DNA of 64,000 bases, taken from assembly GCF_900141855.1 (NCBI RefSeq), contig NZ_FQYU01000005.1:131790-195789 (forward strand), in the 5' to 3' direction. Source of the DNA: Pseudozobellia thermophila (lineage in GTDB: Bacteria; Bacteroidota; Bacteroidia; Flavobacteriales; Flavobacteriaceae). The notes beneath the pieces are model-generated. The model saw nothing but the letters and a program-made list of their open reading frames with translations. It was not told where the DNA came from and did no database searches. Positions 48,659-56,131 of the stretch are shown here, one piece after another (position 1 is the stretch's first letter; each line of letters opens with the position of its first letter). The position numbers and the translations under genes were made by a program.

Positions 48659-49822
48659 ATGAAATCATTATTGCTTATTCTGTCCAATGCCCGATATTTC
48701 GGACCCTCATGGGTCTTTGCGAGTATCAATATCCTATTTGGTACCTGGGCCATATACATACCTACGGTAAAGGAGCACTTAGGTATCGATAAATCGCAAT
48801 TGGGCATTGCCATCTTTTTTTTGGCCCTGGGGGTTTTTACCGTTTTTCCCTTTGCGGCTGGAATTATCAACCGGATCGGGGTAGGGAAGGCCACCCGGGC
48901 GGGCGTGGTTTTAAGCTGTTTTGCGGCCCTGCTGCCCCTTTTGGCTCCCAATTACTACCTATTGGCCGGGTCTTTGTTCCTTTTTGGCGCCTGCAATGGT
49001 TTTACCGACATTTCAATGAATACCTTGGTCACCGAGATCGAGAAGGAGGACGGGCAAAAGTTTATGTCGGCCTCACACGGCTTTTTTAGTTTGGGGGGCG
49101 TCTTGGCAGGCTTGGGCAGTTTTTTGATCGGTCCTTTGGCCAACCCGCCCTTGCACATGGCCATAGCGGTGGCCCTGGTGCTTGGGGTGAACCTGGCATT
49201 TCACGGGCAGTACAAGGATGTGGTGGCCGCTCCTGCCGAAAAGGGGGGCTTTGGCCTAAAGGTGTTTGGCCCCTTACTCTTTCTGGGCCTCATTTCCTTC
49301 GTGGCCATGGGCAGCGAAGGGGCTATTGTCGATTGGAGCGGACTCTACCTAAAAGAGATCAGCTTGGCTCCCGAGATTTTATGGGGCGCGGGGTTTTTGG
49401 GTTTTCAGGTGACCATGACCATAGGGCGCTTTCTCGGCGACGGGATCAGTTCCAAGGTAGGCTCGATCAAAATGGTGGCCATGGCCTCGATCGTCGTGAT
49501 GTTGGGCTATGTCTTGGTACTGACGACCCAAACGTATTTGGCCATATTGGGGTTTGCCCTGAGCGGATTGGGCTATTCGGTGATCGTACCCGAAGTATTC
49601 CGCATCGGCGGCAACGTAAAGGGCATAGAATCTGCCCAAGGGGTATCCTTTATCGCAGGTACCGGCTATGCGGGTTTTTTGGTGGCCCCTCCCGTTTTGG
49701 GCTTTATCGCCGATACCTCGTCCTTGTTTACCTGCTTTTCGGTATTGCTGTGCTGTGCCTTTTTGATACTGGGGTCGACCATCGCCTTGCAGCGAAAGGG
49801 CACGGGGGGCCTAAGGCCCTAG
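48659..49822 (+). CDS. Major facilitator superfamily transporter
   Basis: 387 residues with about twelve membrane helices and the loop-2 pattern GIINRIGVGKATRAG. Other marks are the FGACNGFTDISMNTLVTEIE segment and GSEGAIVDWSGLYLKEI, which resemble the YbjJ/FucP-like branch of MFS proteins. Substrate unknown. Its stop TAG overlaps the stop of the convergent DUF6503 gene in a CTAG. Confidence 0.88.
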   Translation: MKSLLLILSNARYFGPSWVFASINILFGTWAIYIPTVKEHLGIDKSQLGIAIFFLALGVFTVFPFAAGIINRIGVGKATRAGVVLSCFAALLPLLAPNYYLLAGSLFLFGACNGFTDISMNTLVTEIEKEDGQKFMSASHGFFSLGGVLAGLGSFLIGPLANPPLHMAIAVALVLGVNLAFHGQYKDVVAAPAEKGGFGLKVFGPLLFLGLISFVAMGSEGAIVDWSGLYLKEISLAPEILWGAGFLGFQVTMTIGRFLGDGISSKVGSIKMVAMASIVVMLGYVLVLTTQTYLAILGFALSGLGYSVIVPEVFRIGGNVKGIESAQGVSFIAGTGYAGFLVAPPVLGFIADTSSLFTCFSVLLCCAFLILGSTIALQRKGTGGLRP

Positions 49823-50505
49823 TCTTTGGTGCTTGCCTCGAGGCCGGTAAAGTAGAGTTTGAAACTGCCGTCCTTGTTTTTGTGCATTTGGGCGAGTTGT
49901 AGTCCGCCCATCTCGGTGTAATCTTCCCATGTGGTGATCATCGAGGGTTCCTCTTGGTTGGCCCTTCGAAAGACCCATTCTTGCACCTTTAAATCATCTT
50001 CAAAGTAAAAATCGTAGGCGTCTCCGGGCGTGTAGCCACCCTCCGCGTTATAGACTACGGTCAGTTTTTGCATGTTCTTTTTACTGAGGGGCGCTTCTAC
50101 GTCAACGCTGTGTTTCGTTGAAATACTGTTTTTGTCCCAAAGAATATTGATGGGGGCCAACAACCAGTACTTGTCGTTGATAAAGTTTCCGTCGGCCTTG
50201 TACGCCAGGCTGTCGGTAATACGTGAGCGGTTATAGGTAATCGTGTCTTGTGCCGTTAGGGCCGTAACCTCGTTCGACTTGGGCTTCCATATCCAGCTCC
50301 GTTCAAAATGGGTGGTGTCGCGATCTACGTTAAAGGTGAACTTGAGTTCCTGCACCTTGTTCCAATTTCCATACCCATTGGCATAGGCGAGTTGTTCTAG
50401 AATGGGGAGTTCGTCTTCGGGAGCTGTCGTCTCCGGTTTCTTGGTTTCCTTGCAGGCAAGGGCAAAAAGGGAAAGAATGATCAGCGTGTAAAGAGGCTTT
50501 TTCAT
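49819..50505 (-). CDS. DUF6503 family lipoprotein
   Basis: 228 residues from the ATG at 50505 (MKKPLYTLIILSLFALACKE is a lipoprotein signal, lipobox ALAC). The frame upstream to 50544 runs through the -7 box and is not used. The mature part is a beta-rich lipocalin-like sandwich: WNKVQELKFTFNVDRDTTHF, KSNEVTALTAQDTITYNRS, and WEDYTEMGGLQLAQMHKNKD near the end. I recall this architecture under DUF6503; function unknown. The lipoprotein would face the periplasm or outer membrane. Confidence 0.82.
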   Translation of the reverse strand: MKKPLYTLIILSLFALACKETKKPETTAPEDELPILEQLAYANGYGNWNKVQELKFTFNVDRDTTHFERSWIWKPKSNEVTALTAQDTITYNRSRITDSLAYKADGNFINDKYWLLAPINILWDKNSISTKHSVDVEAPLSKKNMQKLTVVYNAEGGYTPGDAYDFYFEDDLKVQEWVFRRANQEEPSMITTWEDYTEMGGLQLAQMHKNKDGSFKLYFTGLEASTKD

Positions 50506-50520
50506 GGTACGGGTTTTTTT

Positions 50521-50528
50521 CAAAGATA
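50521..50528 (-). promoter_or_regulatory. -7 box of the DUF6503 gene
   Basis: TATCTTTG on the minus strand, exact TAnnTTTG, 15 bases before the chosen ATG. Confidence 0.55.
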
Positions 50529-50681
50529 ATGGCTTTTGGTTCACGGGAAGTGAATATGGGCAAATTCTCGTCGAACAACAGGCCGAAGCCGGGACGGTTT
50601 TGCCGTTATCCGATCCTGCCGCTTTTTTTTTATGGGGCGGTCACATATTGAAGCACCCCGTTTTCTTTTAAATAAATTGCT

Positions 50682-50689
50682 TAATTTTG
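50682..50689 (+). promoter_or_regulatory. -7 box of clpP
   Basis: TAATTTTG, exact TAnnTTTG, 20 bases before the ATG at 50710. It sits inside the longer reading frame and supports the shorter start. Confidence 0.55.
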
Positions 50690-50709
50690 AACGCATCAAA
50701 ATAGATAAA

Positions 50710-51258
50710 ATGAGTTCTAAAAAAGGAAAAGTACAAGAAGCGATAGACGAGAAATTACTGGAGGAAAGAAAAGTGTTTCTTTGGGGCATGGTCGATGATG
50801 ATTCTGCCAAGCACGTGATCGATCGTTTGTTGTACTTGGATATGCAAAACGACAAAGAGATCCAATTGTTCATCAACAGTCCGGGCGGTTATGTGACCTC
50901 CGGATTCGCCATGTACGACACCATAAAATCCTTAAAGAGTCCTGTATCCACTATTTGCACGGGACTTGCCGCTTCAATGGGCTCTATTCTCCTTTCCGTT
51001 GGGAAGAAGGGTAGAAGGTTCATCCAGCCCCATGCCCAGGTCATGATCCATCAGCCTAGTGGCGGGGCACGTGGGCAGGCGTCGAATATCGAGATCCAGG
51101 CCAAGGAGATTATCAAGACCAAGGAGCTGAGCGCACGCATCTTGGCCGAAAACTGTGGTCAGGATTACGAAAAGGTCTTGAAGGATTTCGATAGGGATTA
51201 TTGGATGAATGCCGAGGAATCGGTCGAATACGGAATTGTGGACGGTATCTTGGACTAA
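50710..51258 (+). CDS. clpP: ClpP-family serine protease, second paralogue
   Basis: 182 residues starting MSSKKGKVQEAIDEK; earlier codons cover the promoter. Catalytic residues by position: S89 (GLAASMGSILL), H114 (AQVMIHQPSGG) and D163 (DFDRDYWMNA). FINSPGGYVTSGFAMYDTIK is the oxyanion-side loop. It is shorter than the roughly 220-residue flavobacterial ClpP that I recall, lacking most of the N-terminal propeptide, so it may be a second subunit that forms mixed rings. No clpX or clpA is adjacent. Confidence 0.92.
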   Translation: MSSKKGKVQEAIDEKLLEERKVFLWGMVDDDSAKHVIDRLLYLDMQNDKEIQLFINSPGGYVTSGFAMYDTIKSLKSPVSTICTGLAASMGSILLSVGKKGRRFIQPHAQVMIHQPSGGARGQASNIEIQAKEIIKTKELSARILAENCGQDYEKVLKDFDRDYWMNAEESVEYGIVDGILD

Positions 51259-51278
51259 GGGTCCATACCGTTCCAATT

Positions 51279-51319
51279 AAAAAAGTCCTTCGTAAACTGA
51301 TTTATGAAGGACTTTTTTT
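51279..51319 (+). terminator. Terminator of clpP
   Basis: Long stem (51279-51296 with 51301-51318), one G/T wobble, four-base loop, ending in seven T. The A/T part makes it partly bidirectional. Confidence 0.85.
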
Positions 51320-51769
51320 GGATATATATAGACGCTTGCGCGGAATATTTATATGGTATTTACGTTTAAGACGCAGGGAGTGGATGTACCGAATGCGTTA
51401 AAAAAATATTAAATCCACTGGCAGGTCATGCCCGCTTCCTGCCTTAAAGCGACAGGGGGGGCACACTTCCGCCTGTATGGTTTCGTATCGTTCTGTAAAT
51501 CAAAAAAAATGAGGTGGTTAGGTGCCCCTGAACCCTTGTGGCCCATGGACCGGAGCCAAGGGGCGGGGATTGGGAATACGGGCTATTGCACCCAATTTTA
51601 CCGTAAACATTCGTTTTTAGTCCTATATTTGTTTGATTTGCTTGATTTCTGAAGCAAGCACGACTTTTTTAGACCTAAAAAACGGGTGCCTCGTTCATAC
51701 AGATTTCGAGCCATTAACAGGAGTACTATTTTTTGCCTTTTATAAAAGTAAGGGCGTCATTTCTTATCT
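51319..51769. other. Intergenic region and probable leader before kmo
   Basis: 451 bases without a credible gene. Contents: a six-base hairpin, GGCAGG...CCTGCC, near 51420-51443; the -7 box at 51624-51631; and, in the presumed leader, a hairpin (51638-51643 with 51652-51657, loop of eight) and seven bases later a T6 run at 51665. The 74-codon frame at 51428 has the composition of non-coding DNA. Confidence 0.45.
51624..51631 (+). promoter_or_regulatory. -7 box of kmo, long leader
   Basis: TATATTTG, exact TAnnTTTG, about 138 bases before the kmo ATG. The resulting leader contains a small hairpin followed by a T run, so some control by premature termination is possible. Confidence 0.5.
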
Positions 51770-53110
51770 ATGATTCAAAATCCGAAGAACATTGCCATTA
51801 TTGGCTCGGGGCTTGTAGGTTCCCTATTGGCCATCTACCTTAAAAAATTAGGACACACCATAACCGTATTTGATCGAAGACCCGATATCAGGAATATTAC
51901 GTTCTCGGGGCGGTCGATCAATCTGGCCATGAGCAATAGGGGCTGGAAGGCCCTGAGGGAAGTGGGTATTGAGGATGAGGTGCGAAATTTGGCCATCCCC
52001 TTGGATAAACGGGCCATGCACGTAATCGGCAAACCCTTGTATTTTCAGAAGTACGGAAAGGAAGGGGAGGCCATTTGGTCGATTTCACGGGGGGTGCTGA
52101 ACAAGCGCATGATCGATTTGGCCGAAGGGGCCGGCGTTACCTTTCGCTTTGAGGAAAAGGTATGGGACGTCAGCTTGCCCGAAGCCAAACTGTACACAGG
52201 GCAATCGGAAAAGAGCGAGTGGAAGGAGTACGATTACGACATTATTTTTGGCTGCGATGGTGCCTTTTCGCGGGTAAGGCACAAAATGCAGCGCCGCAGC
52301 CGGTTTGATTACTCGCAAGACTTTATCGATGTTGGGTACAAGGAACTTTCGATTCCCCCGAACCCCGACGGCAGCCATAAACTGGACAAGCATTCGTTCC
52401 ATATTTGGCCCCGGGGCAATTTTATGCTGATAGCCATGCCCAATTTGGACGGTAGTTTCACCTGTACGCTCTTTCTGCCCTTCGAGGGGGAAGTCTCCTT
52501 TGAGCGGTTGAAGACCGAAGCCGATGCCAAGGCCTTTTTTGAGACCTACTTCCCGAATGTAATGCAGGTTATCGACGACCTTCTGGTCGACTTTTTCAAA
52601 AACCCGACAAGTGCCATGGTAACGATGAAATGCTATCCATGGACGTATTGGAACAAGGTGGCCCTGGTTGGCGATTCGGCCCATGCCGTGGTCCCCTTTT
52701 ACGGACAGGGTATGAATGCCGGCTTCGAGGATATCTATGTGCTCAACCAATTGATTCATGCCTATGGGGATGATTGGGAGCGTATTTTTCAAGAATACCA
52801 AAAGGAGAGAAAGCCGAATGCCGATGCCATAGCCGAATTGAGCTACCGCAATTTTGTGGAAATGAGCAGCAAGACCGCAGATCCCCGCTTTTTGCTACAG
52901 AAAAAGATAGAAAAGCGCTTTGCGGCCAAACATCCCGAAAAATGGATTCCCGTCTACAGTAGGGTGACCTTCTCCGATCGTCCTTATGCCGAAGCCTTGG
53001 CGGCAGGCGATACCCAGGAGAGAATTATGCGGGAGGTACTGAAAATGCCAGATATCGAAAGGAAATGGGACAGCGAGGAAGTCGAACGTAAAATATTGTC
53101 GCTCCTTTAG
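51770..53110 (+). CDS. kmo: Kynurenine 3-monooxygenase
   Basis: 446-residue FAD- and NADPH-dependent hydroxylase making 3-hydroxykynurenine from kynurenine. IAIIGSGLVGSLLAIYLKKL is the FAD Rossmann motif, FGCDGAFSRVRHKM the GD-like NADPH/FAD region and LVGDSAHAVVPFYGQGMNAG the second FAD contact. KMO-specific marks are SGRSINLAMSNRGWKAL and PWTYWNKVAL. With KynU it yields 3-hydroxyanthranilate, en route to NAD+ or to full breakdown; the later genes are not in this window. Confidence 0.96.
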   Translation: MIQNPKNIAIIGSGLVGSLLAIYLKKLGHTITVFDRRPDIRNITFSGRSINLAMSNRGWKALREVGIEDEVRNLAIPLDKRAMHVIGKPLYFQKYGKEGEAIWSISRGVLNKRMIDLAEGAGVTFRFEEKVWDVSLPEAKLYTGQSEKSEWKEYDYDIIFGCDGAFSRVRHKMQRRSRFDYSQDFIDVGYKELSIPPNPDGSHKLDKHSFHIWPRGNFMLIAMPNLDGSFTCTLFLPFEGEVSFERLKTEADAKAFFETYFPNVMQVIDDLLVDFFKNPTSAMVTMKCYPWTYWNKVALVGDSAHAVVPFYGQGMNAGFEDIYVLNQLIHAYGDDWERIFQEYQKERKPNADAIAELSYRNFVEMSSKTADPRFLLQKKIEKRFAAKHPEKWIPVYSRVTFSDRPYAEALAAGDTQERIMREVLKMPDIERKWDSEEVERKILSLL

Positions 53111-53155
53111 TTTTGGGGGCGGTTATTGGATCAAAGCGTTTATGCCGTCATCAAT

Positions 53156-53191
53156 AAAAAAAGCCGTTCAATTAAGTGAACGGCTTTTTTT
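53156..53191. terminator. Bidirectional terminator between kmo and the DUF164 gene
   Basis: Perfect eight-base stem (53163-53170 with 53177-53184), six-base loop, A run before and T run after. It suits both convergent genes. Confidence 0.9.
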
Positions 53192-53207
53192 ATCGGGTGA
53201 AAGATTG

Positions 53208-53987
53208 TTATAGCTTGGCAAACAATTTTTGCATCTTTTCCTGTTCTTCTTCCGCTAATACAGGGTCTACCAAAATTCGACCGCTGTGTTCGTCGGTAAT
53301 GATTTTCTTTCGCGAGGCTATTTCAACCTGTACCTGCGGCGGAATGGTAAAAAACGAACCTCCTGAGGCGCCCCTTTCAATCGGTACGACGGCAAGACCG
53401 TTCTTAACATTGTTACGGATGCGGCTATAGGCCTTTACCAAACGCTCTTCGATCTCACTTCGGTACTTTTCCGATTGCTCCAACAAGGCCTGTTCTTCCT
53501 TTTCCGTCTCGGCCAAAATGGCATCAAGTTCTCCTTTTTTGTGCTTTAAATGCGCTTCACGCTCGCTCAATCGTTCCTTGGTTTCGGCAATGACCACCTT
53601 TTTCTGTTCGATCTGTGCCTTGAACTCCTTAATGTTCTTTTCGGCCAATTGAATTTCAAGTTCCTGAAACTCAAGTTCCTTGCTTATTGAGTTGAATTCC
53701 CTGCTGTTGCGAACGTTCTTTTGCTGCTCACTGTATTTTTTTATCAGGGCCTTGGCCTCTTCGATCAAGTTTTTCTTGGCGCCGATTTCAAAATTAATGG
53801 TCTCCACATCGGTCTTTAACTTATCGATCCTTGTTTTGAGTCCAAGAACCTCATCTTCCAAATCCTCAACTTCCAGTGGCAGTTCCCCTCGAACGTTTCG
53901 TATTTCGTCCACCCTTGAATCGATCAATTGAAGGTCGTACAATGCCCTAAGTTTTTGTTCTACCGAAGCGTCTTCTTTTTTTGCCAT
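53208..53987 (-). CDS. Coiled-coil DUF164 (zinc-ribbon family) protein, cysteine-free
   Basis: 259 residues. Most is a long coiled coil (from LEDEVLGLKTRIDKLKTDVE to about residue 190) with alternating Leu/Ile and charged residues. The C-terminal 60 residues fit the end of the C4-type zinc-ribbon DUF164 family (GSFFTIPPQVQVEIASRKKI, then DEHSGRILVDP), but not one of the four cysteines is present; they are Ala, Ser, Glu/His and Ser instead. I find no Cys in the whole protein. Its partner gene is nif3, six bases upstream on the same strand, a pairing I recall from many Bacteroidota. Role unknown; a bacterial relative binds membrane proteins. Confidence 0.9.
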   Translation of the reverse strand: MAKKEDASVEQKLRALYDLQLIDSRVDEIRNVRGELPLEVEDLEDEVLGLKTRIDKLKTDVETINFEIGAKKNLIEEAKALIKKYSEQQKNVRNSREFNSISKELEFQELEIQLAEKNIKEFKAQIEQKKVVIAETKERLSEREAHLKHKKGELDAILAETEKEEQALLEQSEKYRSEIEERLVKAYSRIRNNVKNGLAVVPIERGASGGSFFTIPPQVQVEIASRKKIITDEHSGRILVDPVLAEEEQEKMQKLFAKL

Positions 53988-53993
53988 AAATTT

Positions 53994-55088
53994 TTATAAA
54001 TACTTGATGGGATTGGTTTTGCTTTCCGATAAACGGATTGCAAAATTAGGAATTTTTTTTGTAAGATAGTCAACTAAAAGATTTTTTGTAAACTGTTCGG
54101 TTTCATAGTGTCCTATATCGGCGATAAGCATCTTGTTTTCGGCTTTGTAAAATTCGTGGTACTTGATGTCGGCGCTTATGAAAACGTCGGCCCCGGCGGC
54201 TTTGGCCGCTTCTATGGCAAAGGCCCCACTGCCCCCGAGAACGGCTACTTTTTCAACGGGTTTGCCGAGTAGGGGCGAATGCCTGACCACGGGGGCGTTC
54301 ATCTTCCTTTTGACCGTTTTGAGAAAGTCGATCTCGTTCGCCGGTTCTTTTAGACTGCCTATCATTCCCATGCCAATATGGCGATCGGTATTGTTGGTGG
54401 TGTATATCTCATAGGCCACCTCTTCATAGGGGTGTGCCTCTAGAAGGGCCCTGACTACCTTGGCCTCGCGCACCTTTGGGAAAACTACGTTTACCTGCAC
54501 CTCTTTCTCGTAGTGTATCCGGCCGATTTCCCCTTTGGTGGGGTTGGCTTTGGCGCCTGCCTTGTAGCTGCCGGTTCCTTCGGTACTGAAAGAACAGTCG
54601 CTGTACTGGCCAATGCTGCCCGCCCCGGCGGCAAAAAGGGCGGTTTTCAGCTCTTTCTCACTTTCGAGGGGGACGTATGTGACGAGTTTTTTGAGCGCCC
54701 CTTGCTTGGGGATGAGGATACGGGTATCGGTAAGGCCCAATACCTCGCAAATCTTGCCGTTTACGCCTTCGGGGACGTTGTCCAAGGCGGTGTGCATACT
54801 GTAGATGGCAATGCCGTGGCGAATGGCCTTGGTCACTACGCGCTCCACATAGGTAGCGCCCGTTATTTTCTTTAGTCCCCCGAAAATGATCGGGTGAAAA
54901 CTGACGATGAGGTTGCAGTCGTTAGCGATGGCCTCGTCCACTACGTTTTCGAGGGTGTCCAAGGTCACCAAAATACCGGTTACCTTGGCACCGGCATCTC
55001 CGACCAATAGTCCGACATTGTCAAAATCCTCGGCATGGCCCAAGGGGGCCAGCTCTTCCAAAATGGTGGTAACTTCTTTTACGGTCAT
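53994..55088 (-). CDS. Nif3-like dinuclear metal centre protein
   Basis: 364 residues, hexameric Nif3/YbgI family. Metal ligands are scattered as in the family: SFHPIIFGGLKKITG near residue 65, YSMHTALDNVPEGVNGKICE, and GHYETEQFTKNLLVDYL at the end. In between is an inserted domain of about 130 residues (FPKVREAKVVRALLEAHPYE; PII-like fold). Its biochemical role is unclear (GTP cyclohydrolase-like activity has been claimed for some members). It pairs with the DUF164 gene six bases downstream. It diverges from lpxK with 47 bases between starts. Confidence 0.92.
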   Translation of the reverse strand: MTVKEVTTILEELAPLGHAEDFDNVGLLVGDAGAKVTGILVTLDTLENVVDEAIANDCNLIVSFHPIIFGGLKKITGATYVERVVTKAIRHGIAIYSMHTALDNVPEGVNGKICEVLGLTDTRILIPKQGALKKLVTYVPLESEKELKTALFAAGAGSIGQYSDCSFSTEGTGSYKAGAKANPTKGEIGRIHYEKEVQVNVVFPKVREAKVVRALLEAHPYEEVAYEIYTTNNTDRHIGMGMIGSLKEPANEIDFLKTVKRKMNAPVVRHSPLLGKPVEKVAVLGGSGAFAIEAAKAAGADVFISADIKYHEFYKAENKMLIADIGHYETEQFTKNLLVDYLTKKIPNFAIRLSESKTNPIKYL

Positions 55089-55135
55089 AGCGGTTTTTAT
55101 GCTGTCTAAAGATAAAATATTATAATTTCGCCTTA

Positions 55136-56131
55136 ATGCAAATACTCAGAAAATTACTTTATCCGGTTTCCTTGGTCTATGGCCTGGTCGTTCGTTTGCG
55201 CAATTATTTGTACGACATCGGTTTTCTTAAATCGCGATCATTCAAGACCCCGACGGTCTGTGTCGGTAACCTAAGCGTGGGGGGTACCGGAAAAACCCCT
55301 ATGATCGAATTTTTGATCGCAAATTTACGGCACGACTTCGATATTGCCGTTTTGAGCAGGGGCTACAGAAGAAAATCAAAGGGCTTTCTCCTGGCCGACG
55401 GCACGGGCACGGCGCTGACTCTGGGCGATGAGCCCTTTCAGGTGTACAGCAAGTTTCGCGATATAACGGTCGCTGTGGATGCCGACCGGCAAAACGGCAT
55501 CTCGATCCTGGAAAAGGAGGTCGGGCCCGATTTGATCTTGCTCGATGACGCCTTTCAACACAGAAAGGTAAAATGCAGTTTTTACCTCCTTCTTACGGCC
55601 TTTGATAAGCTGTATGTCGATGATACCTACCTGCCTACCGGAAACCTTCGCGATTCAAGAAAGGAGGCCGATAGGGCCGATATCATCGTAGTGACAAAGT
55701 GCCCATCTTCGTTGAGTGAAGGTGAACGGGACCGTATTGCCCGTAAGCTTGGGCCCAAGGCCCACCAAGAAGTCTTGTTCAGCTTTTTGTCGTACGACGA
55801 AACCATCGCGGGGCCCGACGGCCCCTGCTCCCTTGACGACCTCAGGGACAGGAAGGTCACCTTGGTAACGGGTATTGCCGAGCCCAGTCCTTTGGTAGGC
55901 TACCTCAGGGGACAAGGACTGGCCTTTGAGCACTTGGCGTATAAGGACCATCATTTCTTTTCGACCGGTGAGTTGGACGAGCTTGGAAAGAAGGATGTGG
56001 TGCTGACCACCGAAAAAGACTATGTTCGGTTAAAGGACAGTCTGCCAGGGCTTTATCGCATTGCCGTAAAACATGTTTTTTATGACCAAAGTGAAGGCAG
56101 GTTGTTGCGGGCGCTCAAGGATATCAGGTGA
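55136..56131 (+). CDS. lpxK: Tetraacyldisaccharide 4'-kinase
   Basis: 331-residue membrane-associated kinase phosphorylating lipid A disaccharide at 4'. The Walker A is VGNLSVGGTGKTPMIEFLIA and the catalytic Asp region is DLILLDDAFQHRKVKC; YLPTGNLRDSR and VTGIAEPSPLVGYLRGQGL follow as in LpxK. The N-terminal hydrophobic segment (KLLYPVSLVYGLVVRLRNYL) docks to the membrane. The last eight bases overlap the end of the convergent hybrid kinase gene. No other lpx gene nearby. Confidence 0.95.
   Translation: MQILRKLLYPVSLVYGLVVRLRNYLYDIGFLKSRSFKTPTVCVGNLSVGGTGKTPMIEFLIANLRHDFDIAVLSRGYRRKSKGFLLADGTGTALTLGDEPFQVYSKFRDITVAVDADRQNGISILEKEVGPDLILLDDAFQHRKVKCSFYLLLTAFDKLYVDDTYLPTGNLRDSRKEADRADIIVVTKCPSSLSEGERDRIARKLGPKAHQEVLFSFLSYDETIAGPDGPCSLDDLRDRKVTLVTGIAEPSPLVGYLRGQGLAFEHLAYKDHHFFSTGELDELGKKDVVLTTEKDYVRLKDSLPGLYRIAVKHVFYDQSEGRLLRALKDIR

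Noticed and set aside
51428-51652. 74-codon plus-strand frame before kmo
   Set aside because: No promoter or ribosome site, low-complexity composition, and a -7 box for kmo lies within it.
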